A stretch of 64,000 nt of DNA from PKWO01 sp036384915 (GCA_036384915.1 DASVLJ010000038.1:89897-153896), one strand, 5' to 3'. Shown: positions 14,587-23,023, counted from the stretch's first letter. Made by a program: numbers and translations. Notes: generated from the letters alone by a model not told the origin.

Positions 14587-16824
14587 CTAACGGAACTCCT
14601 TCACTAAATCATGCAATTCCTCGAGATGGCTGCCGAAGCGCTCCCAACGCGCCAGCGAGGTCTTGTAAATCGGCTTGCGCACCTGCGCCGCGCTGGCGGT
14701 CTTGACGCGCCGCTTGTTTTCGTGGAACGCCAGGCAACGCCCATCCCACGGCAAGCCGAGATAGTCGAGCAGGCGGCGCGCCTGACCTTCGGTATCGGCC
14801 ACCATGGCCTCGTACGGCATATCGAGTATCGTACCCTGCGGCAGCACGGCATGCCAGTGGCGCATGAGCCTGATGTAGCGCGAATAGTAACGGCCCAGCA
14901 TGCCCAGGTCGTAAGAATAGGCCAGGTTGGCGCCGTCGAACAGCCGCGAATAGCAGGAGAAGCAGGAATCCATCGGGTCGCGCATGGCGTGAACGATCTT
15001 CGCTTGCGGCAGCATCAGGCGGATCATGCCGATATAGAAGAAATTGGCCGGCATCTTGTCCGTGATGCGGCCCGCTTGCGGCGCCGCCGACCACAGGCGC
15101 TCGTTGTATTGCTCGCCCAGGCGGTGAAAAACCTCGGGCGGAAAATCCGCCACGGCTTCGGGAAAATTTCCCGGGTCGGATTGCGGCATGGCCGACATGA
15201 TGACTTCGCTCAGGTCGGACCGCTCTCCGGCGCCGTGAACGCCGGGGCAGCTCGCAAGGATCTGCTCCAGCAGCGAGGTGCCCGAACGCGGCATGCCGAC
15301 GATGAAGATCGGCGCCCTGCCGCCGTGATCAATCTGCGGGCGCGCGGCGAAAAACTCCTTCGAAAACAGCGACGTCATGCGTTCCAGCATGGCGTCCTCG
15401 CGTGCGTCGTCCCACACGAGCGTAGCGGCCTTCAAGCCGTTGCCGGTGCGATAGGCGGCAAAGGCCGCATCGAATGCGCCGACATCTTCGCGTGCCTTGC
15501 CGACGGCGAACCAGTAGCGGATCTGCGCCTCGACGGGTTGCGCCTCCACCCCGGCCCGCAGCTGTTCCAGCATCTCCAGATGCGGGTCTTGCGCCTGGTA
15601 GGTCTTGAGCGGCGCCAGCGCGTAGTGCGATTCGATGAGATCGGGCTTCAAGGCGATCGCGGCGGCGTATTCCGCTGCGGCTTCCTCGAGCCGGCTTTGC
15701 TCCTTCAGGGTATTGCCGAGATTGTTGTGCGCCTTGGCGTGCTGCGCGTCCTGCGCGAGCGCGGCGCGGTAGCTCGCTTCGGCATCCTCCAGACGCGACA
15801 GCTCCTTGTACACATTGCCCAGGTTGTAGTGGACTTCGGCATAGTCCGGCCGCAGGCGCAGGGCTTCCCGGTAGCTCTGTTCGGCTTGCGCCGCACGGCC
15901 CTGTTCGCGCAACACGTTGCCGAGGTCGCAGTGCGCCTCGGCGAAATCCGGTTTCAATACGAGCGCTCGCCTGTGGCTGGCTTCGGCTTGCGCCAGCATG
16001 CCTTGATCCGCCAGCTCGCCTTCCGCCGTGCGCGCCAGCTTGCGCAAAGCGACGCCGAGGCCGTTGTGCGCCTCGGCATTGGCGGCATCGAGTTGCAGGG
16101 CGCGGCGATAGTGTTCGACCCCTTCGGCGGCGCGCTCCTGCGCCGTCAGGATATGGCCGAGATAGGTTTCGGCATCGGCCAGGCCCGCATCGAGCGACAG
16201 GGCCATGACGAGGTCGCGCTCGGCATCGCCGTGGCGGCCGCTTGCGTATTCGATGATGGCGAGGTTGCGCCAGGCTTGTGCATCGCGCGGTTTGTGCTTC
16301 AGCAGTTGGCGCAGGGATTGCTCGGCTTCGTCACGCCTGCCCTGTTGCTGCAGTACGACGGCGAGATTGCTCCAGGCTTCGGCCAGCTCAGGCTGCGATT
16401 GCAATACCGCGCGGTATGCCGTTTCCGCCTCGCTCAGACGGCCCAATGCGAGGCAGGCGTTGGCGAGGTTGTAGCGCGCGGGCAGGTAATGCGCGTTCAA
16501 GGCCAGTACTGTGCGATAGCAAACGACGGCTTCCTCGAGCCGCCCCTGCTCCAGCAAGGCGGTACCGAGGTTGTAATGCGCTTCGGCGTCGCCGGCCATC
16601 AATTCGGCGGCGCGCGTCAGGGGCGCGATGGCATCGGCCAGGCGGTGCTGTTGCTTGAGCACGGCGCCAAGCGCTTTCCAGCCGAAGCCGTCTTGCGGGT
16701 AACGCGAAGTCAGTGCGCGCGCCTGCTGCTCCGCCTCGCCATAGCGGCGCTGGCCGAACAAAGCCACCAGAGCTTCGACCTCAGGCCGAGCGGGACGGCC
16801 GTGGGCTTCTGTGCTTGCGCTCAC
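14587..16824 (-). CDS. TPR-repeat sulfotransferase family protein (longer paralogue)
   Basis: A 745-residue protein. GTG 16824 is preferred because GGAG lies 11 bases upstream; a TTG at 16857 is also in frame. Residues 15 to about 440 are at least ten TPR units (for example DAEAHYNLGTALLEQGRLEE and AEVHYNLGNVYKELSRLEDA). From about residue 500 there is a sulfotransferase domain: PIFIVGMPRSGTSLLEQ (5'-phosphosulfate-binding loop), ERSDLSEV, and IVHAMRDPMDSCFSCYSRLF (3'-phosphate-binding part). The predicted reaction is transfer of sulfate from PAPS to an unknown acceptor held by the TPRs. It has no signal peptide. A second, shorter protein of the same design is at 17551-19305; an HxlR-type regulator lies between them on the opposite strand. 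Confidence 0.87.
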   Translation of the reverse strand: MSASTEAHGRPARPEVEALVALFGQRRYGEAEQQARALTSRYPQDGFGWKALGAVLKQQHRLADAIAPLTRAAELMAGDAEAHYNLGTALLEQGRLEEAVVCYRTVLALNAHYLPARYNLANACLALGRLSEAETAYRAVLQSQPELAEAWSNLAVVLQQQGRRDEAEQSLRQLLKHKPRDAQAWRNLAIIEYASGRHGDAERDLVMALSLDAGLADAETYLGHILTAQERAAEGVEHYRRALQLDAANAEAHNGLGVALRKLARTAEGELADQGMLAQAEASHRRALVLKPDFAEAHCDLGNVLREQGRAAQAEQSYREALRLRPDYAEVHYNLGNVYKELSRLEDAEASYRAALAQDAQHAKAHNNLGNTLKEQSRLEEAAAEYAAAIALKPDLIESHYALAPLKTYQAQDPHLEMLEQLRAGVEAQPVEAQIRYWFAVGKAREDVGAFDAAFAAYRTGNGLKAATLVWDDAREDAMLERMTSLFSKEFFAARPQIDHGGRAPIFIVGMPRSGTSLLEQILASCPGVHGAGERSDLSEVIMSAMPQSDPGNFPEAVADFPPEVFHRLGEQYNERLWSAAPQAGRITDKMPANFFYIGMIRLMLPQAKIVHAMRDPMDSCFSCYSRLFDGANLAYSYDLGMLGRYYSRYIRLMRHWHAVLPQGTILDMPYEAMVADTEGQARRLLDYLGLPWDGRCLAFHENKRRVKTASAAQVRKPIYKTSLARWERFGSHLEELHDLVKEFR

Positions 16825-17050
16825 GGAGCAAATCTCCAGCGGAACCAAAGTGGACAATGCTACCGCAGATTATTCTGAACTGTTAACTTCATTTCAAGAA
16901 TTTGCGTCGCAACGCACTACCCGCACCACCCGCCGCCGAGCGCCCTGGACGCAACGACGGTAGCGCGCACGGAACCGGGCTCGGCCACGGCAAGTTCCGC
17001 GAGAGCAATAGCGAGTATCATTAAGGCATCCACGCAACGTGAGGTCAAAA

Positions 17051-17569
17051 ATGCAACGCAAAAGTTTCGGCGGCATGCAATGCCCCATCGCCCGCAGTCT
17101 GGAGCGCGTCGGCGAGTGGTGGAGCATCCTGATCCTGCGCGATGCGTTTTACGGCCTCACCCGTTTCGACGAGTTCCAGAAAAGCCTCTCCATCGCGCCC
17201 AACATGCTGACGCGCCGCTTGAATGCGCTGGTGGAAGAAGGCTTGATGGAGCGTCGCCAATATTGCGAAAAGCCGCCGCGCTTCGACTACCATTTGACTG
17301 AACGCGGGCGCGATTTCCGCCCGGTGATGTTGGCCCTCATGAACTGGGGCAACAAGCATTTCGCGCCGGAAGGCAAGGCTGTGGTGCTGGTCGATGCCGA
17401 CAGCGGAGAACCGGTCGAACCTGTGCTGTACGACTGCGAACACGACAAGAGAATTACCGCAGACTCGCACTATGTCGGTCTCGGCCCGGTAGCCGACGAG
17501 GGCGTGGTCAAACGCATCGAGCGCGCGAACGAACTACGCCTGGCGAAAATTCAGGCATCGGCCCAATAG
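17051..17569 (+). CDS. HxlR-family transcriptional regulator
   Basis: A 172-residue winged-helix regulator, start at ATG 17051 after GTGAGG. The family core is complete: MQCPIARSLERVGEWWSILI with the conserved Cys-Pro that serves as redox or electrophile sensor in several HxlR proteins, RDAFYGLTRFDEFQKSLSIA, PNMLTRRLNALVEEGLMERR and RFDYHLTERGRDFRPVMLAL. The last 60 residues form a C-terminal extension (DADSGEPVEPVLYDCEHDKR) found in longer members. It is divergent from the TPR-sulfotransferase at 14587-16824 with about 225 bases between starts, and its 3' end overlaps the convergent second sulfotransferase by 19 bases. Its target is not evident. Confidence 0.88.
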   Translation: MQRKSFGGMQCPIARSLERVGEWWSILILRDAFYGLTRFDEFQKSLSIAPNMLTRRLNALVEEGLMERRQYCEKPPRFDYHLTERGRDFRPVMLALMNWGNKHFAPEGKAVVLVDADSGEPVEPVLYDCEHDKRITADSHYVGLGPVADEGVVKRIERANELRLAKIQASAQ

Positions 17570-19305
17570 CCAAGTTCGTCGCCCAGCGCAGCGCGCAATT
17601 CGTCGAGGTGAGGTTCGTAGCGCTTCCAGCGCGACAATGAACTGCGGTAGACGGGCCGGCGCACTTGTGCCGCGCTGACGGTCTTCACCTTGCGCTCGTT
17701 GCGGTGGAAATCGAGGCAGTTCCCGTCCCAGGGTATGCCGAGAAAATCGAGCACGCGCCGCGCCTGGCCTTCGGTATCGGCCACCACGTCCTCATAGCGC
17801 ACGTCGAGGATACTGCCGGCCGGCAGCACGGCGTGCCAATGGCGCATCAGACGCGCGTAGCGGCGGAAGCAGCGGCCCAACGTGCCGAGATCGTAGGCAA
17901 AATTCAAATTGCTCTGGTCGAACAGGCAGGCATAGTTGGAAAAGCAGGTATCCATCGGATGGCGCATGGCGTGGATGACCTTGACGCCGGGCAGGATGCG
18001 ATGCAACAGGCCGATAAAGAGGAAGTTCGACAACAGCTTGTCCACCATGCGCTCGGCTTGCGGTGCGCGTTGACGCAAGGCACGCATATAACGCTCGGCA
18101 ATGGCGCCCAGGGCTTGCCCGTCCATGGACGGTATCGCAGTCGGGTAGCGGGAAAAATCGCCGTTCGGCATGGCGGCTTTGACGGCCTCATGCAAATCGG
18201 TCACTTCGCCCACGCCCACCACGCCGGGGCAACTCGCGAGAATCTGCTCCAGCAGCGTAGTGCCCGAACGCGGCATGCCCACAATCAGGACAGGCGGCCG
18301 GCCCGGCGGCGGCGCCAACGGCGCTTGCTCCAGGTAGTCGCGCGAGAAGACTTCAACGATGCGGTCGGTCATTGCCTCCTCGGCCGCTTCGTCAATCGGA
18401 GTCTGGCCGTGCTTCAAGCGGTTGCCCTCGCGGTATGCGTCAAACGAAGCATCGTACCGCGCCGCATCTTCGCGCCACTTGCCTAGCGCGAACCAATAGC
18501 GTAAGCGCGTCTGCAAGGGCATGTTCGGCGCCTGCGCTTGCAAGGCTTCAAGCGCTTCGAGGTAATGCTGCCCGTTCCGCAGGCTGGACAAATTGCTCAA
18601 CGTAGAGAGAGTGAAATGCGCGTGCACGAAATCGGGCTTGAGCGCGATGGCGGTCTCGAACGCAGCCACCGCTTCGGGCAGGCGCCCCAGTTCCTTGAGG
18701 GCCAGGCCGAGATTGCCATGCGCTTCGGCAAAGCCGGGCCGCACGGCCAATGCCTGGCGAAAGCAGGTTTCGGCCTCTTGCGCCCGCTGCTGATCGAGCA
18801 GCAGGACGCCGAGATTGTTGTGTCCTTCCGCGATAGACGGGTCGATGGCGAGTGCGGCACGATAATAGCCTTCCGCCTCAAGCGGCTGACCGCTTTCGGC
18901 CAGCGCCCGCCCCATCGAAAACAGAGCTGGCACGTGGCGCGCATTCATGCTCAAGGTGCGGCGCAAATGTGCCTGCGCCTCGGCCGCACGGCCCGACGAC
19001 AGCAGGACTTCGCCGAGGTTGTAGCTGACGTCGACATCATGCGGCAGCAGGCTGGCGGCGCGCTGCAAGGGAACCAAGGCTTCCGCCTGCCGCCCCTGGA
19101 ATTGCAAGCCCATGCAAAGCGCCTTCCAACTGATGCCATGGTCGGGAAAGCGGGAAGTCAGGCCGCGCGCCGTATGCTCCATCTCGGCGAACCGGCGCTG
19201 TTCGAACAGCGCGGCCAGGGCGGCGATTTCATCCTGCCCGGGTTCGCGGCCACGGCCGACGGCGTCTGCAGGTTTGACTCCGGCGCTTCCATGTTCGCTC
19301 TGCAT
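17551..19305 (-). CDS. TPR-repeat sulfotransferase family protein (shorter paralogue)
   Basis: A 584-residue relative of the protein at 14587-16824. It begins MQSEHGSAGVKPADAVGRGR; no convincing ribosome site was seen before ATG 19305. TPR units occupy about residues 30-260 (DVSYNLGEVLLSSGRAAEAQ, AEGHNNLGVLLLDQQRAQEA, AEAHGNLGLALKELGRLPEA). The sulfotransferase domain starts at about 335: PVLIVGMPRSGTTLLEQ, then VIHAMRHPMDTCFSNYACLF at about 450. It has about four to five fewer TPRs than its neighbour, while the catalytic halves align closely, so the pair probably arose by duplication followed by change in repeat number. The 3' end overlaps the HxlR gene by 19 bases. The acceptor substrate is unknown. 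Confidence 0.87.
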   Translation of the reverse strand: MQSEHGSAGVKPADAVGRGREPGQDEIAALAALFEQRRFAEMEHTARGLTSRFPDHGISWKALCMGLQFQGRQAEALVPLQRAASLLPHDVDVSYNLGEVLLSSGRAAEAQAHLRRTLSMNARHVPALFSMGRALAESGQPLEAEGYYRAALAIDPSIAEGHNNLGVLLLDQQRAQEAETCFRQALAVRPGFAEAHGNLGLALKELGRLPEAVAAFETAIALKPDFVHAHFTLSTLSNLSSLRNGQHYLEALEALQAQAPNMPLQTRLRYWFALGKWREDAARYDASFDAYREGNRLKHGQTPIDEAAEEAMTDRIVEVFSRDYLEQAPLAPPPGRPPVLIVGMPRSGTTLLEQILASCPGVVGVGEVTDLHEAVKAAMPNGDFSRYPTAIPSMDGQALGAIAERYMRALRQRAPQAERMVDKLLSNFLFIGLLHRILPGVKVIHAMRHPMDTCFSNYACLFDQSNLNFAYDLGTLGRCFRRYARLMRHWHAVLPAGSILDVRYEDVVADTEGQARRVLDFLGIPWDGNCLDFHRNERKVKTVSAAQVRRPVYRSSLSRWKRYEPHLDELRAALGDELGYWADA

Positions 19306-19484
19306 GGTGATATTTTGTCAATTATGCAAACGCGTTTAATTTATACATTTCCATGCGGAAATATCAATCTTTGAAATAATTTGTTACACAACTGTAGATT
19401 GAAGTGAAACGGGTGGGCAAGACCCCTTGCCTTGAAATGAGCGCGAGGCGAAAAGTGCCTCACCCTGCGGGTTATTACCTGCTG

Positions 19485-20021
19485 CTAACGCATGCGTGAG
19501 GGCAGCTTGACGGTTTTCCCGGCAAGCATGAACGATCCCCAGCCCCGGTGATGCATGGTCTCCGGATTCCTGCACCGCGGATCGGTCCAGGCCTGGACCA
19601 CTTCCAGGACAAAAAAATCGTAGCGCGGCACGAAGCGGGTATCGACCACGCGGCACTCCAGATTGGCGTAACACTGCGCGATCAAGGGCGCGGCTACCTT
19701 GGAAGCCGGCGCGCGCTGCAAACCGTATTGCGCGAACTTGTCGGTATCGCGGCCCGATGCGTTGCCGCAGGCGACTACTTGCTGCCCAAGATCGGACGTT
19801 GGTATATTCAAAACACATTCGCGGCTCGACTTCAAGGCGCGATGGCTGAAATTGCGGCCGCTGATCACGACGCCCACCAGCGGCGGCTCGAACTCCATCA
19901 TCGTGTGCCAGGACATGGTCATCGCGTTGTCGCGGCCCTTATCGGCCGTGCTCAGCAGCACGACCGGCCCGGTTTCCAGCAGGCCGTAAACTTTTTCGAG
20001 CGGGTAGGCGCGTTTCTTCAC
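19485..20021 (-). CDS. Flavin reductase family protein (FMN-binding split barrel)
   Basis: A 178-residue flavoprotein. I start it at GTG 20021 (VKKRAYPLEKVYGLLETGPV), 1 base after the flavodoxin-like gene ends; longer frames run into that gene. Family features: VVLLSTADKGRDNAMTMSWH, EFEPPLVGVVISGRNFSHRA, SSRECVLNIPTSDLGQQVVA and RFVPRYDFFVLEVVQAW. Such proteins bind FMN and reduce flavins or act as FMN-dependent oxidoreductases. It is the third gene of a minus-strand operon (phasin, flavodoxin-like, this one) downstream of FNR-type boxes, so it is probably expressed at low oxygen; a redox partnership with the flavodoxin-like protein is a reasonable inference. Confidence 0.85.
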   Translation of the reverse strand: MKKRAYPLEKVYGLLETGPVVLLSTADKGRDNAMTMSWHTMMEFEPPLVGVVISGRNFSHRALKSSRECVLNIPTSDLGQQVVACGNASGRDTDKFAQYGLQRAPASKVAAPLIAQCYANLECRVVDTRFVPRYDFFVLEVVQAWTDPRCRNPETMHHRGWGSFMLAGKTVKLPSRMR

Positions 20022-20022
20022 G

Positions 20023-20511
20023 TCAGGCGTCGGTGCATTGCGCGGCGAACTGGTCGACAAAACTCTGCGCCTTTGCGCCGTACATGCCGCCTTCGACTTC
20101 ATCGTGCGTCAACACCAATGTCGCAACCGGCTCACGTTCGCACTCCAGTGCCAGTTGGCCCAGGGCTTTCCCGCCGCCCGACCCGCCCATGGTGCAGAAA
20201 GCGGCGATGCGCTTGAATTTTCCGCGGTTCCCGGCGAGATAGCTGCGCAACGGAGAACTGATGTCGCTGCCCCATACGGGCGTGCCGGCAACCACGAGAT
20301 CGTAGCTTGCCGGATTCTTGTTCGGGGCTTCGATGGCCGGGTGGCGCTTCGACAGTACGTCGATCAACGAACGCGCATACCCCGCCACGCCGTCGCGCGA
20401 ACGCACTTCGCGGATTTCCTCGATATCGCAGCCGCTGCGCCGGGCGATATCCTTGGCGAGCAGCCGGGTAATGCCGGTGCGCGAATAGTAGACGAGCAAA
20501 ATTCTGGCCAT
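20023..20511 (-). CDS. Flavodoxin-like protein
   Basis: A 162-residue flavodoxin-fold protein, start at ATG 20511 after AGGAGA. The FMN phosphate loop is VYYSRTGITRLLA (residues 7-19); further flavodoxin features are YDLVVAGTPVWGSDISSPLR and IAAFCTMGGSGGGKALGQLA. It resembles the flavodoxin/NAD(P)H quinone reductase-like group used as electron carriers or quinone reductases. It lies 20 bases after the phasin gene and ends 1 base before the flavin reductase gene begins, so the three are co-transcribed. It is likely cytoplasmic. Confidence 0.85.
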   Translation of the reverse strand: MARILLVYYSRTGITRLLAKDIARRSGCDIEEIREVRSRDGVAGYARSLIDVLSKRHPAIEAPNKNPASYDLVVAGTPVWGSDISSPLRSYLAGNRGKFKRIAAFCTMGGSGGGKALGQLALECEREPVATLVLTHDEVEGGMYGAKAQSFVDQFAAQCTDA

Positions 20512-20531
20512 GGTGTGTCTCCTGTGAGCGT

Positions 20532-21029
20532 TCAGCTTCCAGCGGATAAGCCGGCCTGCACCGTCTTGAGGAATTGACCCGACATCTCCGTCATTTGACG
20601 CCAGTTGTTCCCGGCCAGATCGAAAATTGAGCGCGCGATGGCGTTCATGTCCGGCAATCCGCTTGCTCCATGCGCCGATGGCGCCTGGGCGCGATTGAAC
20701 GGGGCAGGAACCGGCATGGGTAAGACTCCCCCGGCCTCGACCCACGATTGCGCCAGCAGCGTGGCGACTTCCGACGAATAGCGCTGGAACTCGGTACAGC
20801 GCGCCATGAACTCCGATAGCTCAAGCGTACAGGCTTCCTGCATGCTCTTCGCCGCCAGAATGCGCGCGCCCGCTTCGCGCGAATGCTCCTGCAAATCGAG
20901 CAGATAACGCTGATTCGCATCGATGAACTTGGCGGCGGCGCCGGAGAATGCATCGAACGCCCTGCTCGCTTGCCGGCGCGGATCGGCTGCGTCGGCATTG
21001 CCGTTCGCGCTTCCGGATTTTGTGTCCAT
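20532..21029 (-). CDS. Phasin family protein
   Basis: A 165-residue, largely helical protein. ATG 21029 follows AGGAGGAGA closely. The pattern SRAFDAFSGAAAKFIDANQR, LLDLQEHSREAGARILAAKS and ARCTEFQRYSSEVATLLAQS fits phasins, which coat polyhydroxyalkanoate granules; a Pro-rich segment (about 115-130) precedes the C-terminal helix MTEMSGQFLKTVQAGLSA. It is the first gene of an operon with a flavodoxin-like protein and a flavin reductase. Two FNR/Anr-type palindromes lie 64 and 128 bases upstream, suggesting expression under oxygen limitation. No PHA synthase is in the window. Confidence 0.75.
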   Translation of the reverse strand: MDTKSGSANGNADAADPRRQASRAFDAFSGAAAKFIDANQRYLLDLQEHSREAGARILAAKSMQEACTLELSEFMARCTEFQRYSSEVATLLAQSWVEAGGVLPMPVPAPFNRAQAPSAHGASGLPDMNAIARSIFDLAGNNWRQMTEMSGQFLKTVQAGLSAGS

Positions 21030-21092
21030 GAATGTCTCCTCCTGGCTTCCGTGTCTTCGCATTTCAATGTATGCCGTTTGCCGCGGCGACGA

Positions 21093-21106
21093 TTGATGCA
21101 AATCAA
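21093..21106. promoter_or_regulatory. FNR/Anr box, perfect consensus
   Basis: TTGATGCAAATCAA is a perfect TTGAT-N4-ATCAA palindrome between the divergent phasin and DUF2892 operons. FNR/Anr proteins activate or repress at such sites when oxygen is low. It is 64 bases upstream of the phasin start. Confidence 0.7.
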
Positions 21107-21156
21107 ACAGGCCTGCAATCCTCTTGCGGCACGCGCAACACCCACCAAGCGCAGCT

Positions 21157-21170
21157 TTGACCTAGATCAA
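21157..21170. promoter_or_regulatory. FNR/Anr box, one mismatch
   Basis: TTGACCTAGATCAA matches TTGAT-N4-ATCAA with a single change. It lies 90 bases before the DUF2892 start and 51 bases from the other box, so each divergent operon has its own site. Confidence 0.65.
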
Positions 21171-21259
21171 TCTGCGGCGCGCGCATTTGGCTAAGCTCGA
21201 CTACCGAAGTACTCGCATATTCCGCGCATGGCAAATGCGCGCAACGAAAGGAAACAAAC

Positions 21260-21454
21260 ATGAAAACCAATGTCGGCTATGTCGACCGCAGTTTGCGCAT
21301 CGCGATCGGCCTTTCCCTGATGGTGGCGGCAGGCACAGGATTCATCGGGCCGTGGGGCTGGCTCGGTCTGGTGCCACTGGCGACCGGCGTGTTCCGCTTC
21401 TGCCCCGCTTACCTGGTTCTCGGCATTCGCACCTGCGATACCGAAGGCAAATAA
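21260..21454 (+). CDS. DUF2892 small membrane protein
   Basis: A 64-residue inner-membrane protein with the DUF2892 pattern: KTNVGYVDRSLRIAIGLSLM, GFIGPWGWLGLVPLATGVFR, FCPAYLVLGIRTC. Two helices are expected (about 10-30 and 33-50); a conserved Cys pair brackets the second loop (FCPAY, RTC). Related domains are fused to or encoded beside rhodaneses, which suggests a sulfur or redox role, but the function is not established. AAAGGAAAC precedes the start. It is the first gene of a four-gene plus-strand operon behind the FNR-type boxes. Confidence 0.85.
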   Translation: MKTNVGYVDRSLRIAIGLSLMVAAGTGFIGPWGWLGLVPLATGVFRFCPAYLVLGIRTCDTEGK

Positions 21455-21478
21455 GACGAACAGACCCTGGATACGCCA

Positions 21479-21841
21479 ATGACCGCCCCGGACACTTTTT
21501 ACCGTGACCTGACCCAATCCATTTCCCGAAACCTGACAACACTGCGTACCGACACCCCGGATGTGATGACGGCGTTCAACAACATGGCCCGCGCCGCGAC
21601 GCAGGACGGCGCGCTGGACAAGAAAACCAAGGAATTGATCGCATTGGCACTGGGAGTTGCCGCACATTGCGATGCCTGCATCGGTTTTCACGTGCAAGCC
21701 CTCGTGCGGCTGGGAGCCGGCAAGAAGGAAATCGAAGAAGCACTGGGCATGGCGGTGTACATGGGCGGCGGGCCATCCCTGATGTATTCGGCCAATGCGA
21801 TGAAGGCTTACCACGAGTTTTCCGGAACCGCGCCGGCCTAG
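21479..21841 (+). CDS. Carboxymuconolactone decarboxylase / AhpD-like protein
   Basis: A 120-residue all-helical protein of the AhpD/CMD fold. The redox motif CDACIGFHVQAL (about residues 62-73) has the CxxC and downstream His of AhpD-type peroxidase partners, and the flanking LDKKTKELIALALGVAAHCD and KKEIEEALGMAVYMGGGPSL are typical. The CxxC makes a disulfide or peroxide-handling role more likely than lactone decarboxylation; it is unrelated in context to PcaC at 53774. It is the second gene of the FNR-associated operon, 24 bases after the DUF2892 gene. Confidence 0.85.
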   Translation: MTAPDTFYRDLTQSISRNLTTLRTDTPDVMTAFNNMARAATQDGALDKKTKELIALALGVAAHCDACIGFHVQALVRLGAGKKEIEEALGMAVYMGGGPSLMYSANAMKAYHEFSGTAPA

Positions 21842-21894
21842 CAGGATTGTCCGCCCCCGTCGGCGGGGACAAACCACTTGAACAGGAGAGAATC

Positions 21895-22476
21895 ATGAAA
21901 GCATCCACCGTAAACTGGAAGCGCTATGCGATTGCCGCTGCATGCGCCGTCTCGCTGGCCGGCCTGTGCACCGCAGCCGAAACAAAAGACGACATGCACG
22001 CCGCAATGATGGAAGGACAGCATGCCAAAGACCACGACAAAGCCGGTGGCATGGACTGGATCAAGCATACGCGCGACACCTTGGGCGAGCTAAAGCGCAA
22101 ACTCAACCTGACGCCAGCCCAGGCGCCGGCATGGGACGCCTGGTCCGCCGGCATCATGGGCGATGCCGGCCACCAGCTTTCATCCGAATCCGCCGCCTGC
22201 GAGCATATGCACGGCATGGGCGGCGAAGACTTGACGACGCCCGAACAGATGCAGCATGGCATTGCCTGCCTGCGCGCCAGGACTGCGGAGATGGAAGCCC
22301 ATTTGTCTCAGCTCGAAGCGGCACAAGCGCGGACCAAGACCTTTTACGAGGCGCTGGATACCAACCAGCGCACGATCTTCGACATGTTCTGGCGTGAAAT
22401 GCACCATCGCTTCGGCGCTGGCGAAAAGCACGAGGGCATGGGCGGCATGTGCGACAAATCCGAACATGAGAAGTAG
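21895..22476 (+). CDS. Periplasmic LTXXQ/Spy-like protein
   Basis: A 193-residue exported protein; ATG 21895 follows AGGAGAG and begins a signal peptide (about residues 1-28, ending GLCTAA). The mature protein is helical, Met/His-rich, and carries the LTPAQAPAWDAW motif (about 70) seen in Spy/CpxP-like periplasmic chaperone or metal-sensing proteins; a second helix pair has AEMEAHLSQLEAAQARTKTF and NQRTIFDMFWREMHHRFGAG. The C-terminus (HEGMGGMCDKSEHEK) could bind metal. Spy-like proteins protect against envelope stress. Third gene of the operon, 53 bases after the AhpD-like gene. Confidence 0.75.
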   Translation: MKASTVNWKRYAIAAACAVSLAGLCTAAETKDDMHAAMMEGQHAKDHDKAGGMDWIKHTRDTLGELKRKLNLTPAQAPAWDAWSAGIMGDAGHQLSSESAACEHMHGMGGEDLTTPEQMQHGIACLRARTAEMEAHLSQLEAAQARTKTFYEALDTNQRTIFDMFWREMHHRFGAGEKHEGMGGMCDKSEHEK

Positions 22477-22528
22477 GAAACCGGAGTGAACCGCCGCGGC
22501 CGCTCATCCAATCCCGCAGGAGAAAATC

Positions 22529-23023
22529 ATGAAATCTTCATCCATCCGGCACGTAGCCACCGGCATAATGCTGGCGGCATGCGCAGCCCATCCCTTGGCC
22601 GCGCTCGCCCAAGTGCATGGGGGCAGCCACATCCCCGCGCCGACACACCCAGGTACGCATGGCGGGAATGTTCGTCCCGACAGAAGCCATCCGCATGGCG
22701 ACGGCCGCAACTGGCACGGCGATGGACGACACTGGCATGGCGACGGCTTGGACTGGTGGAGTTTCGGTCTCGGCCTTGGTCTCGGCTGGGGAGTGCCGTA
22801 TTACAACTACCCTTACCCGAGCACAACCTACATCTATCCGGTGCTGCCTGAAGTGGTGGAAATCGCCCCGCCGGTCGCAGTCGCACCGGCCCCTCCGGCA
22901 ACCCAGCAAAGCCAGGCGTATTGGTACTACTGCGCCTCGGCCAAGGCTTACTATCCTTATGTGCGGGAATGCCCCGAGGCTTGGCAGGTGGTGCCTGCAG
23001 CGCCGCCCGGTCCATCACAATAG
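22529..23023 (+). CDS. Secreted protein with His-Gly-Asp repeats and Tyr/Cys C-terminal motif
   Basis: A 164-residue exported protein; CAGGAG precedes the start and a signal peptide ends at about Ala27. Next come tandem HGDGRNW/HGDGRHW/HGDGLDW units (about 55-75), a short Gly/Trp-rich stretch (WSFGLGLGLGWGVPYYNYPY), a Pro/Val/Ala linker, and a C-terminal motif YWYYCASAKAYYPYVRECPE. That final motif recurs in many small exported proteins of Betaproteobacteria but has no known function. The His/Asp repeats could bind metal. It is the last gene of the FNR-associated operon. Confidence 0.75.
   Translation: MKSSSIRHVATGIMLAACAAHPLAALAQVHGGSHIPAPTHPGTHGGNVRPDRSHPHGDGRNWHGDGRHWHGDGLDWWSFGLGLGLGWGVPYYNYPYPSTTYIYPVLPEVVEIAPPVAVAPAPPATQQSQAYWYYCASAKAYYPYVRECPEAWQVVPAAPPGPSQ

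Noticed and set aside
14611..16878. 755-codon open frame opposite the TPR-sulfotransferase
   Set aside because: Exact antisense of a repeat-rich gene with clear TPR and PAPS motifs; the antisense product has no recognisable fold.
22660..22760. Possible CRISPR-like short repeats
   Set aside because: The repeats are in-frame codons for HGDG units of a secreted protein; there are no spacers or cas genes.
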